DNA from: JAQVHD01 sp035369485
GTDB taxonomy: Bacteria; Patescibacteriota; Minisyncoccia; UBA6257; JAAZHW01
Length of the DNA: 44,197 nucleotides
Direction: 5' to 3'
Assembly (NCBI GenBank): GCA_035369485.1
Contig: DAOSMC010000002.1
Span: 1 to 44,197, forward strand
The position numbers were made by a program, and so were the translations under genes. Positions 24,297 through 31,802 of this stretch are shown piece after piece (the stretch's first letter is position 1; each line of letters opens with the position of its first letter). Below the pieces are notes generated by a model. That model worked only from the letters and a program-made list of their open reading frames with translations. It did no database searches and was not told the DNA's origin.

Positions 24297-25586
24297 ATGA
24301 AACACACGTTAAAATATTTATCGCAATCACAAATTGAATTAGAAGTTTCATTAACGGCTGAAGAAATGGAGCAGTTTTGGCAGGCTGCTCGTAAAAAAGT
24401 TTTAAGCGAAGTTCGTTTAGATGGATTTCGTCAAGGCAATATTCCAGAGGAATTAATAAAGAATACTGATTTAGAAGAAAAAATTTTTGATGAGGCGGCT
24501 AATCAAGCATTCAAAAAAAGCTTAAAAGAAGTTATAGATGAGTTGGATTTGGAATTGATTGGCGCGCCGGAAGTGAACATTAAGAAGATTGCGCCTAAGG
24601 AGGAATTTGTTTATGTTGTTAGAAGTGCGATTTTGCCCAAGCCAGAACTAAAAAATTATAAAGAAATAAGTCAGAAAATTTTTAAAGAGAAGAAAAATTT
24701 GAAAGTAGAGAAAGGAGAAATTCAAGAAGCGATTGAATGGCTTCAGAAATCGCGAGCTAAAATTGTACCGGTTGATCGACCGGCTCAACCCAAAGATGTT
24801 GTTGAGATAGAAATCAAGTGTTTAGAAAACGAGAAAGAAATAGCAGATTTTCCTAAATTAGACCGTTTTATTCTTGGAGAGGGTAGATGGCCGGGAGATT
24901 TTGAAAAGCAATTGGAAGACATGAAAGTAGGCGAAGAAAAAGAATTTAATGTTATCGTGCCAAATGATTATCATAATGAGAACTTGCGTAATAAAAACTT
25001 ATTTTTTCATGTAAAGCTAAATGGTGTTTTTGAGAGGCAGGAACCCGAATTAACAGATGAATGGGCTAAAACATTAGGACAATTCAATGACCTTAACGAC
25101 TTGAAGAAATCTATTGAAGAAGGGATTTTAGAAGAGAAAGAAACGAAAGAGAAAGAACGTTTGCGGGTGGCCCTTTTAGAAAAATTAATTGAGCAGACAA
25201 AAATTGAACTACCCGAAATTTTAATTGAAGGAGAAACTGAAAATCAACTTCATTCGCTAAAACATCTTATTGAAAGGCAGGGCATGAGTTTTGAGGAGTA
25301 TCTAAATAAAATTAAGAAAACCGAAGATGATTTAAAAAAAGATTTACGCAAAGAAGCCGAAAAAACTCTCAAAGGCTTTGTTGTTTTAAGAACTATTGCT
25401 AAATTAGAAAATTGTATACCATCTCCTGAAGAAATTGAAAAAACCGTAAACGAAATTATTAATTACCAAGCAATGGAAGGCAATGACGTTAATCAAATTG
25501 ACAGAGAGGCTCTCATGGAGTATACTAAAGAAAAATTAACTAACGAAAAGGTCTTTCAATTTTTAGAAAATCAAGATCAAAAATAA
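24297..25586 (+). CDS. tig: Trigger factor, ribosome-associated chaperone
   Basis: Trigger factor meets nascent chains at the ribosome exit. The 429-aa protein has the ribosome-binding N-terminal domain with signature DGFRQGNIPEELI (about 41-53, corresponding to GFRxGxxP), a PPIase-like middle domain (about 160-240, DVVEIEIKCLE to FFHVKLNGVFE) and the long helical C-terminal domain. The aromatic PPIase pocket looks poorly conserved, so isomerase activity is doubtful. Its stop is 1 nt from the clpP start, the common tig-clpP pairing that links folding to degradation. Confidence 0.96.
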   Translation: MKHTLKYLSQSQIELEVSLTAEEMEQFWQAARKKVLSEVRLDGFRQGNIPEELIKNTDLEEKIFDEAANQAFKKSLKEVIDELDLELIGAPEVNIKKIAPKEEFVYVVRSAILPKPELKNYKEISQKIFKEKKNLKVEKGEIQEAIEWLQKSRAKIVPVDRPAQPKDVVEIEIKCLENEKEIADFPKLDRFILGEGRWPGDFEKQLEDMKVGEEKEFNVIVPNDYHNENLRNKNLFFHVKLNGVFERQEPELTDEWAKTLGQFNDLNDLKKSIEEGILEEKETKEKERLRVALLEKLIEQTKIELPEILIEGETENQLHSLKHLIERQGMSFEEYLNKIKKTEDDLKKDLRKEAEKTLKGFVVLRTIAKLENCIPSPEEIEKTVNEIINYQAMEGNDVNQIDREALMEYTKEKLTNEKVFQFLENQDQK

Positions 25587-25587
25587 T

Positions 25588-26226
25588 ATGGATTTTAAAA
25601 AACCACAATCAAAAATTAAAAATTTAGAAGAAGGATATCCTTTATTAATTCCGACTGTTATTGAAAAATCACAATTTGGTGAGCGGGCATATGATATTTA
25701 TTCGCGTTTACTTAAAGAACGCATAGTTTTTTTAGGTGGACCTATTAATGATGCGGTGGCAAATAGCATTATTGCCCAACTGCTTTTTTTGGAACACGAA
25801 GATTCCAAAAAGGATATCGAGCTTTATATTAATAGTCCGGGTGGAGTTGTTACTTCGGCTTTGGCTATTTATGATACAATGCAATATGTGAAATCCGATG
25901 TTTCTACTATTTGTATTGGTCAAGCAGCGTCAGCCGCTGCTGTTTTATTGGCAGCTGGCGCTAAAGGCAAAAGGTTTGCTTTACCTAATGCAGAAATTTT
26001 ATTGCACCAAGTAATGGGTGGAGCAGAAGGGCAGGCTGTTGAAATTGAAATAACCGCTAAGCAGATTTTAAAGATTAAAAATAAAATTAACGAGATTTTA
26101 TCCAAACACACCGGCCAGCCTTTAGACAAGATTGAAAAAGATACCGATCGAGATTTCTACCTTTCAGCGTCTGATGCTAAAGAATATGGTTTAATAGATG
26201 GGATTATTACGAAAAAGAAAAAATAA
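25588..26226 (+). CDS. clpP: ATP-dependent Clp protease proteolytic subunit
   Basis: ClpP forms the self-compartmentalised serine protease barrel used by Clp ATPases. The 212 aa show the catalytic triad: S115 in GQAASAAAV (usually ASMGA), H140 in LLHQVMGG, and D189 in DTDRDFYLSA. YINSPGGVVTSALAIYDTM and AKEYGLIDGII are typical. The N-terminus is about 15 residues longer than average and may be processed. It is third in nusA-tig-clpP and followed by a strong terminator. No ClpX is in the window; the Clp-like ATPase at 6396 lacks an obvious ClpP-docking loop. Confidence 0.97.
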   Translation: MDFKKPQSKIKNLEEGYPLLIPTVIEKSQFGERAYDIYSRLLKERIVFLGGPINDAVANSIIAQLLFLEHEDSKKDIELYINSPGGVVTSALAIYDTMQYVKSDVSTICIGQAASAAAVLLAAGAKGKRFALPNAEILLHQVMGGAEGQAVEIEITAKQILKIKNKINEILSKHTGQPLDKIEKDTDRDFYLSASDAKEYGLIDGIITKKKK

Positions 26227-26244
26227 TTAGGAAGTAAACAACAA

Positions 26245-26280
26245 CAAAACTCCCGCGTTCGACGCGGGAGTTTTGTTTTT
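26245..26280 (+). terminator. Intrinsic terminator after clpP
   Basis: A 14-bp perfect stem, caaaactcccgcgt with its complement around the loop TCG, ends in TTTTT at 26276-26280. It lies 18 nt after the clpP stop. Confidence 0.93.
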
Positions 26281-26295
26281 CGGTAAGCAATTTCA

Positions 26296-26331
26296 AAACT
26301 GCGGAAATTTTTTAAAAAATTTCCGCAGTTT
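26296..26331. repeat. Perfect 36-bp palindrome
   Basis: aaactgcggaaatttttt is followed directly by its reverse complement. It shares GCGGAAATTTT...AAAATTTCCGC with the hairpin at 35147. It lies between clpP (+) with its own terminator and tRNA-Leu (-). Confidence 0.88.
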
Positions 26332-26357
26332 ATTTCAATTTAGTTTTTATTTTATAG

Positions 26358-26440
26358 TGCCCAGGGCGGGACTCGAACCCGCACGGCCAAAAGGCCCACG
26401 CCCCTCAAACGTGTGTGTATACCAATTCCACCACCTGGGC
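26358..26440 (-). tRNA. tRNA-Leu (anticodon GAG)
   Basis: On the minus strand the acceptor GCCCAGG/CCTGGGC is perfect with discriminator A. The anticodon stem CACGT/GCGTG holds a loop with GAG. A class II variable arm (GGGCCTTTTGGCC) is present. It starts 12 nt after the rplS stop on the same strand, so it is probably transcribed with rplS. Confidence 0.93.
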
Positions 26441-26452
26441 ACGAAATAAATA

Positions 26453-26935
26453 CTAGAGAGAATCTTTTTGCGAGTTTATTTCTTTTTCTGCATTCTTATC
26501 ATCCATTTTTTCTTTATGTTCCTCGTTTACCACTTCTTCTGTATCGGTTATTTCTTCTATTTTTAGTTCTTCAGGAACTACAGATTTAAACATTGACAAC
26601 TTGCGCCTAATTTTAGTTGGAGAAAGCTTTCTGATAAAATATACTTTAGCTTTTTTTATTTTAGGCGCTTTAACAATTTCTATTTTTTCAATTAAAGGAG
26701 AATGAAGTGGCCATGTTTTTTCCACCCCAATTCCGTCTACCACTTTTCGAACGGTAAAAGTAGCACTTGGTCCTTTGCCGTGTTTTTGAGCAATAACAAT
26801 TCCTTCAAATATTTGAAAGCGTTCCCTATCTTTTTCTTTCACTTTTTCGTAAACGCGAACCTGCATTCCTGCTTTCAATCGAGGGACGTTTTTCAATTGA
26901 CCTTTAACAATTTCATTGATTATATCCGTCTTCAT
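26453..26935 (-). CDS. rplS: 50S ribosomal protein L19 with acidic C-terminal extension
   Basis: bL19 sits at the 30S-50S interface. Residues 1-115 match the family (VPRLKAGMQVRVYEKVKEKDRERFQIFEGIVIA, GVEKTWPLHSPLIEKIEIV, KVYFIRKLSPTKIRRKL). The remaining ~45 residues form a Glu/Asp/Lys-rich, probably disordered tail not found in the standard ~115-aa protein. The gene is preceded by a good promoter with almost no leader and followed by tRNA-Leu. Confidence 0.96.
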   Translation of the reverse strand: MKTDIINEIVKGQLKNVPRLKAGMQVRVYEKVKEKDRERFQIFEGIVIAQKHGKGPSATFTVRKVVDGIGVEKTWPLHSPLIEKIEIVKAPKIKKAKVYFIRKLSPTKIRRKLSMFKSVVPEELKIEEITDTEEVVNEEHKEKMDDKNAEKEINSQKDSL

Positions 26936-26944
26936 ATGTGAATT

Positions 26945-26972
26945 AGTATAAAAAAATAAAATAAAAAGTCAA
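26945..26972 (-). promoter_or_regulatory. Promoter of rplS
   Basis: On the minus strand TTGACT (26972-26967) and TATACT (26950-26945) are 16 bp apart. Nine bases separate the -10 box from the ATG, which predicts a leaderless mRNA. Confidence 0.7.
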
Positions 26973-26989
26973 AATAATTTTATTTGTAT

Positions 26990-28087
26990 TTAGATTTTAT
27001 AATAGACAATATCGCCATCATTAACGATATAATCTTTTCCTTCTACCTTTAATTTTCCCATTTCTCGAGCTTTAGCCCATGAGCCGCATTCAATAAAATC
27101 GCGCCAATTCACAATTTCGGCTTTGATAAACTTGTCTTGAAAATCTTTGTGAATTAAACCAGCAGCATCCCAAACCGTTGAACCTCGTTTTAACGGCCAA
27201 GCTCGCGTTTCTTCTGGACCATTGGTGGTGAAAAAAGTGATAAGATCTAATATTTCATAGCCTCTTTTGATCAAGTCATCGAGTTTATTAAGGAAAGGAA
27301 GGCGATTAATATTTAGCTCGGCCGCTTCTATATTAGAGAGCGTTGCTAAATCTAATTCTTTCGCCAAATTAATAGTAAAAATATCCGTTTTGTTCACTTG
27401 ATTGCCAATATGATCAATAATTTCTTCTTTAATTTTTTCTATTTCGACTGGCGTAATTGAATCATCAACATTTAATACAACAAGGAGAGGCTTTTGTGTT
27501 AAAAAGTTAAAGTCTTTTATTAATTCTTTTTCTTTGTCCGTTAGAGGAAAAGTGGAAATCCATTGACCATTTTGAAGATGCCTTTCCAACTTTTGAATTA
27601 ATTCGAATTTTTGTTGGGCTGTTTTTTCTTTTCGCTTCAAATCACCTTCAATTTTTTTAAATGCCTTTCCTAATGCTTCAAGATCGGCAAGAATTAATTC
27701 GGTCGAAATAATTTCTAAATCACGAAGAGGGTCGATTTTTTCTTCAATATGAGGAATATTAGGAGCTGAAAATAATCGGACTACTTCGGCAATTGCAGTG
27801 GTTTCTCGAATATAACTCAAAAATTGATTACCGAGCCCCATTCCTTGAGCAGCGCCTTTTACTAATCCAGCGATATCTACAAACTTTACTGTCGCGGGAA
27901 TAACATTTTTTGATTTTTGAATTTCGGCGATTTTTTGTAATCGTTCGTCAATCACTGGCGCTAAACCAATATTAGGGTCAATGGTCGTAAAAGGAAAGTT
28001 GGCGATAGCAACTTGTTTTTGGGTAATCGCTTGAAAAAGAGTTGATTTGCCGATATTGGGTAATCCTACAATTCCAATGGAAAGCAT
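26990..28087 (-). CDS. ychF: YchF/OLA1-family P-loop ATPase/GTPase, copy 2
   Basis: This 365-aa protein has the full YchF layout. The P-loop GLPNIGKST is at 8-16, G3 DIAGLVKGAAQGMGLGNQFL at about 71-90, and a helical insertion at about 130-195. The C-terminal TGS-like part holds FFTTNGPEETRAW and ends VNDGDIVYYK. The G4 motif reads NVDD at 206-209 instead of NxxE. It is a clear paralogue of the protein at 198-1265 but diverged over most of its length, so this is an old duplication or two lineages and not a recent copy. It is divergent from the phosphohexomutase gene. Confidence 0.95.
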   Translation of the reverse strand: MLSIGIVGLPNIGKSTLFQAITQKQVAIANFPFTTIDPNIGLAPVIDERLQKIAEIQKSKNVIPATVKFVDIAGLVKGAAQGMGLGNQFLSYIRETTAIAEVVRLFSAPNIPHIEEKIDPLRDLEIISTELILADLEALGKAFKKIEGDLKRKEKTAQQKFELIQKLERHLQNGQWISTFPLTDKEKELIKDFNFLTQKPLLVVLNVDDSITPVEIEKIKEEIIDHIGNQVNKTDIFTINLAKELDLATLSNIEAAELNINRLPFLNKLDDLIKRGYEILDLITFFTTNGPEETRAWPLKRGSTVWDAAGLIHKDFQDKFIKAEIVNWRDFIECGSWAKAREMGKLKVEGKDYIVNDGDIVYYKI

Positions 28088-28130
28088 ATTTTTTGATTTT
28101 TAGACAATTTTATTATAAACTATATTTATT

Positions 28131-29450
28131 GTGGAAACAATAAACAAGAAAATTTTCTTAGCTTACGATATTCGAGGCCGGCACCCTAAAGAAATTAATG
28201 GTGATGTTTTGTGGCGGTTAGGATATAACTTACCGATGATTTTGCAGAAAGAAAAGATATTGCCTAATAGAAAATTAAAAATAATAGTTGGACGTGATAG
28301 TCGACCCAGCGGTGCGATTTTAATTAAAAATCTCATTCAAGGATTGTTACAGAATGATATTGAATTGGTAGATGCGGGTGTTATTACTTCTCCGATGCTC
28401 TATTTTTTAATAAAAATGCATCATTTCGATCTGGGTTTTATCATTACAGGATCTCATTTGAGCGAAAGTTATACGGGTTTAAAAATTTATACTCATGAAT
28501 TGAATACTCTTTCTGGAAATTGGCTGGTACAATTTTTGGATATTTTCAATCGACCGGTTACCGTAGGTTTAACAAAAGGAAAATTGACAAGGAAAAATTT
28601 TATCAATGAATATGTCCAATTCCTTTTGCAAAAAAGCAAAATCAGACAATTTAAAAAAACACTTTCTTTGAAAAATATTTTAATCTGTTGTCCTAAAAGC
28701 AGTCAGCTGATTTTAGAAAAAATTAAAAAGGAATTGAAACTTAACTTGCAATTTGTTCATCGGCCAATCCCCAAAAGATTAATAGCACAAAGAAAATGCG
28801 ATTGCGTAATTCAATTTGATTCTGATGCCGATCGGATGCAGGTGTTTAATAGCAAGGGCGAACAAATTTTAGGAGATGTAATTGGTGCTTTTTTTGTGGA
28901 ATTGATGAAAAATAAGATGCCTAAAAAAATAATTCTTGATTGTCGTTCTGGCCAATTTCTGATTAATTTAGCACGCCGCTATCGTTTTAAAATAATTTAT
29001 TCGCCAGCAGGTCATGGATTTTTTAAACAGGCAATGAAGAAAAACAAAGCCTTGTTGGGCATTGAAAAATCAGGCCATTATTATTGGAAGGATTTTTTCT
29101 TTGCGGATTCGGGCATTTTTTCTTTTTTAATGCTGCTTCAATTTTTGGCTGGAAAAAAAGATAAGATAGATGATGTGGCGCGTCAATTTTTCCAAGGCGT
29201 TATTTCGCCGGAAATAAATTTTAAAATTAAAAACCAACGACAAGTCAATAAAATTTTTCAAAAAACAGAAAAGGCATTTAGTAAGAATAGAATTAATAAA
29301 ATTGATGGTTTAACAGTCTTTGATAAAAACTTTAAATTTAATTTGAGAGTTTCTCATACCGAACCAAACATTCTTCGATTAAATATTGAAGCTATCAATG
29401 AAAAAGTCTTTCAGGAAATATTGTCGAAAATTAAGCAACTAGTCAAATAA
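28131..29450 (+). CDS. Phosphohexomutase (phosphomannomutase/phosphoglucomutase family)
   Basis: Alpha-D-phosphohexomutases interconvert sugar 1- and 6-phosphates for cell-surface sugar synthesis. The 439 aa start at a GTG; no in-frame ATG precedes the conserved AYDIRG. The phosphoserine loop reads TGSHLSESYTGLK with S108, where the usual TASHNP has lost Asn and Pro. The metal loop is DSDADR at 230-235, the sugar-binding loop GIEKSGHYYWKD, and the C-terminal phosphate loop RVSHTEP. The changed serine loop may affect activity or specificity. Specificity (mannose, glucose or glucosamine) cannot be decided here. rbfA follows after 5 nt. Confidence 0.87.
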   Translation: METINKKIFLAYDIRGRHPKEINGDVLWRLGYNLPMILQKEKILPNRKLKIIVGRDSRPSGAILIKNLIQGLLQNDIELVDAGVITSPMLYFLIKMHHFDLGFIITGSHLSESYTGLKIYTHELNTLSGNWLVQFLDIFNRPVTVGLTKGKLTRKNFINEYVQFLLQKSKIRQFKKTLSLKNILICCPKSSQLILEKIKKELKLNLQFVHRPIPKRLIAQRKCDCVIQFDSDADRMQVFNSKGEQILGDVIGAFFVELMKNKMPKKIILDCRSGQFLINLARRYRFKIIYSPAGHGFFKQAMKKNKALLGIEKSGHYYWKDFFFADSGIFSFLMLLQFLAGKKDKIDDVARQFFQGVISPEINFKIKNQRQVNKIFQKTEKAFSKNRINKIDGLTVFDKNFKFNLRVSHTEPNILRLNIEAINEKVFQEILSKIKQLVK

Positions 29451-29455
29451 ATACT

Positions 29456-29827
29456 ATGGCCGCCTCGTATCGTCTTAAGCAGTTAAACAGCTTGATTCAG
29501 CAGCTTTTTTCCGAAATTCTTCAAAAAGAAAGTAATTTTTCCGAGGAAGTCTTTGTAAGTGTGAGCAAGGTGGAAGTTTCGAAGGATTTAGCAAATGCTA
29601 AGGTTTTCATTAGCGTTTTCCCTGCTGTTACGGATGAAATTAAAGAATATTTTAAAAAGAATATTTTTGCTCTTCAGCAATTACTTAATAAAAAATTAGA
29701 CATTCACCCTGTGCCTAAAATTCTGATTGTGTATGACGATTCGGAAGCCAAAGCCGCCCACATTGATGCTCTATTAAATCAGATTAAAAAGGACGCTCGT
29801 CGGTCAAGAAAAAGAAAAAAAGATTGA
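29456..29827 (+). CDS. rbfA: Ribosome-binding factor A
   Basis: RbfA is a KH-fold 30S maturation factor. The 123-aa protein shows the usual N-terminal SYRLKQLNSLIQQLFSEIL, the core VFVSVSKVEVSKDLANAKVFISVFP and the late KILIVYDDSEAKAAHIDALL. A basic tail (RRSRKRKKD) fits rRNA contact. It lies 5 nt after the phosphohexomutase gene. Confidence 0.93.
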   Translation: MAASYRLKQLNSLIQQLFSEILQKESNFSEEVFVSVSKVEVSKDLANAKVFISVFPAVTDEIKEYFKKNIFALQQLLNKKLDIHPVPKILIVYDDSEAKAAHIDALLNQIKKDARRSRKRKKD

Positions 29828-29946
29828 TTTTATCTTTGAACATTTACAATTGAAGAAATTAAGTTAGCCACCCAAAATTTTTAAGATACTTGATTTTTAT
29901 TGGATAATCAGGTATTTTATTATAAATGGAACAAAGAATTATTGGT

Positions 29947-30018
29947 GGCCACGTAGCCAAGTAGTAAGGCATCGGTCTGCAAAACCGATATACGTGGGTG
30001 CAATTCCCACCGTGGCCT
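29947..30018 (+). tRNA. tRNA-Cys (anticodon GCA)
   Basis: The acceptor GGCCACG/CGTGGCC pairs perfectly. The anticodon stem CGGT/ACCG with loop CTGCAAA gives GCA, the T arm is GTGGG/CCCAC, and discriminator U73 is the Cys identity base. The 120 bp upstream hold no gene. Confidence 0.95.
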
Positions 30019-30121
30019 CAGAAGTAATTTAAAAACTTAAAAATTAAAAAGTGGAAAGAATAAAATTAAGAAATTAAAATAACCAAAACCTCGATTTTTT
30101 ATTTTTGCATTTACCACTATT

Positions 30122-30207
30122 GCCCGGGTGGCGGAATCGGCAGACGCGTTGGACTCAAAATCCAATGACCTTTACCGGTCATGAGAGTTCGAGTCTCTCC
30201 CCGGGCA
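30122..30207 (+). tRNA. tRNA-Leu (anticodon CAA)
   Basis: The acceptor GCCCGGG/CCCGGGC is perfect with discriminator A. The anticodon stem TTGGA/TCCAA encloses CTCAAAA with anticodon CAA. A class II variable arm (TGACCTTTACCGGTCA) is present. Its 3' end from 30190 is repeated at 30364. Confidence 0.95.
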
Positions 30208-30402
30208 CAAACGAATAAAATGAGTTTGGGACCGGGAGCAAGCCAACTGCTTGGCTTGCGTGGGGACGAGAAGCGCGCAGCTATGGGCGACGAGCGAGTT
30301 GGCGAGGAGCCCAGCGAGCGGCGGGCTGCGAGCGCGAGAGCGGAAGCTTGAGCGACTTGTAGCCGAGTCCCACCCCGGGCACAAACGAATGAAATGAGTT
30401 TG
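30190..30402. mobile_element. Direct repeat of the tRNA-Leu 3' end flanking a 135-bp GC-rich insert
   Basis: Bases 30190-30228 (T-loop end, acceptor strand and 21 nt downstream of tRNA-Leu) recur at 30364-30402 with about four mismatches. From 30199/30373 on, 29 of 30 bases match. Between them, 30229-30363 is about 68% GC by hand count in a genome near the mid-thirties. It contains a 9-bp hairpin gcaagccaa/ttggcttgc (30238-30259) and many GAGC/GCGAG words. The layout resembles attachment-site duplication at a tRNA, but there is no integrase and no believable ORF. It could also be a structured RNA or a repeat family member. Confidence 0.55.
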
Positions 30403-30410
30403 ATCCGATT

Positions 30411-30545
30411 TTATTGTCATCCTGCTTTTTATTGTCATCCTACTTTTTTAATGTCATTCTAAGGACAAGGTCCGAATCCTCCATCTCTTAGCAATAATCA
30501 GCATTTACTGCTGTGGATGAGATTCTTCGTTTCGCTCAGAATGAC
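30411..30545. repeat. Tandem and inverted GTCATTCT-type repeat
   Basis: Two 19-bp units reading ttattgtcatcct(g/a)ctttt are followed by ttaatgtcattct. That last copy begins an imperfect inverted repeat: gtcattctaagg... from 30453 against ...gctcagaatgac ending at 30545. Elements with GTCATTCTGAG...CTCAGAATGAC ends are scattered in many bacterial genomes as non-coding repeats. No ORF is present. Confidence 0.6.
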
Positions 30546-30629
30546 AGGAAAAAAACGTTCAGAATGATAAACTAGTGCTTGTGACATGGCGATGGTTAGC
30601 AGATTTAAAATTTTAATTGAAAAATTAAA

Positions 30630-30658
30630 ACGGGAGCTAAGATCGCTTCCGTTTTTTT
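30630..30658 (+). terminator. Intrinsic terminator in the gene-free region
   Basis: The stem acgggagc/gcttccgt (one G-U pair) encloses TAAGATC and ends in seven T. It may end transcription from the tRNA-Cys/tRNA-Leu side. The region 30546-30629 holds nothing else I can name. Confidence 0.75.
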
Positions 30659-30747
30659 GTTCAACGTTTGGAAGGTTAAATTTTTAATCTTTGAATTTAA
30701 ATTATTTCCACCTTCCATTAGTATTTTATTTATCGCAATAAACTTGC

Positions 30748-30783
30748 AAAAAAGAGGAACAGAATATTAACCCTCTTTTTTTA
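30748..30783 (+). terminator. Intrinsic terminator upstream of yvcK
   Basis: A 10-bp stem aaaaaagagg/cctctttttt (30748-30757 with 30772-30781) has a 14-base loop and runs into T. It lies just upstream of the yvcK -10 box. Confidence 0.65.
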
Positions 30784-30798
30784 TGTTATGAAATTTTT

Positions 30799-30804
30799 TA
30801 TAAT
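30799..30804 (+). promoter_or_regulatory. -10 box of yvcK
   Basis: TATAAT stands eight bases before the ATG at 30813. No clear -35 hexamer is seen at the right distance, so this is supported by the -10 box and by the same spacing as other starts here. Confidence 0.45.
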
Positions 30805-30812
30805 AAAAATTA

Positions 30813-31802
30813 ATGAAGAAAGAAAAGATGAAAAAGGTGGTAGTCATTGGAGGCGGAACAGGTGTGTTTGTGGTTTTGACGGCTTTGAAAAATTTTCCCG
30901 TCCATCTTTCGGCGATTATCAGTATGGCGGATTCTGGTGGTTCAAGTGGAATTTTAAGAGAAGAATTCGGTATTTTGCCGCCAGGCGATGTGCGGCGCGC
31001 TTTAATTGCTTTATCCAATTCAGACAATAAGCTTTTAGCCAGATTATTTAATTATCGTTTTAATGAAAGTTATTTTTTGGATGGTCATAGTTTTGGTAAT
31101 TTATTTATTACTGCTTTGGAGCGCATTACGGGCGATTTTCAAAAAGCGATTCGCGAGGCGGGGAAAATTTTAAACATTTCAGGCGAAGTTATTCCGGTGA
31201 CTTTAGACAACATCAATCTCGTTGCTCAACTAAAAAACGGTCAAATTATTTATGGCGAAAGCGCGATTGATCGAAGAAAAGAGAAAAATTCTTCTAAGAT
31301 TCAAAAAATTTGGATTCAACCAAAAGCCAAAATTAATCCTTTGGCTCGCCAAACAATTTTAGCAGCTGATTATATTGTTATTGGCCCGGGTGATTTATAT
31401 ACAAGTATTATTCCAAACCTTTTAGTTAGTGGTGTTACGACTGCTTTAAAAAAATCACGGGCGAAAAAGATTTTTATTACTAATATTATGACCAAAAAGG
31501 GCGAAACAGACGATTTTAAGGCCTCTGATTTTATTATTACTCTTGAAAAATATTTAGGAAAAAAAATACTTGATTATGTTTTAATAAACAATAGTCGTCC
31601 GGATAAAAAACGTTTTAAGAAATACAAAGAGGAGGGTGCTCAATTTGTAGAGCCAAATGTAGATCAATGGGGAAGGGCATTGGTTATTAAAAAAGATTTA
31701 TTACGAGAAAGGGGATTATTGCGACATGACCCTAAAAAATTAGGAACAACCCTTGGTGAAATTATTCTGGCTGAGAAAACGTATGGAAAGCTCATTAAAT
31801 AA
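30813..31802 (+). CDS. yvcK: YvcK/CofD-like protein (gluconeogenesis factor family)
   Basis: YvcK proteins bind UDP-sugars and are needed for carbon-source adaptation and cell-wall synthesis in Bacillus. The 329-aa protein shows VVVIGGGTGVFVVLTALK, ISMADSGGSSGILREEFGILPPGDVRRALIAL, the DGHSFGNLFITALERI motif and YIVIGPGDLYTSIIPNLLV. The start at 30813 fits the -10 box eight bases upstream. An in-frame ATG at 30828 is the alternative. The stop overlaps the comEC start region by 20 bases. Confidence 0.93.
   Translation: MKKEKMKKVVVIGGGTGVFVVLTALKNFPVHLSAIISMADSGGSSGILREEFGILPPGDVRRALIALSNSDNKLLARLFNYRFNESYFLDGHSFGNLFITALERITGDFQKAIREAGKILNISGEVIPVTLDNINLVAQLKNGQIIYGESAIDRRKEKNSSKIQKIWIQPKAKINPLARQTILAADYIVIGPGDLYTSIIPNLLVSGVTTALKKSRAKKIFITNIMTKKGETDDFKASDFIITLEKYLGKKILDYVLINNSRPDKKRFKKYKEEGAQFVEPNVDQWGRALVIKKDLLRERGLLRHDPKKLGTTLGEIILAEKTYGKLIK

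Noticed and set aside
30172..30438. An 88-aa minus-strand reading frame across the tRNA-Leu 3' end and the GC-rich insert
   Set aside because: It runs through a real tRNA and its repeat, has no start signal, and its composition only reflects the repeats.
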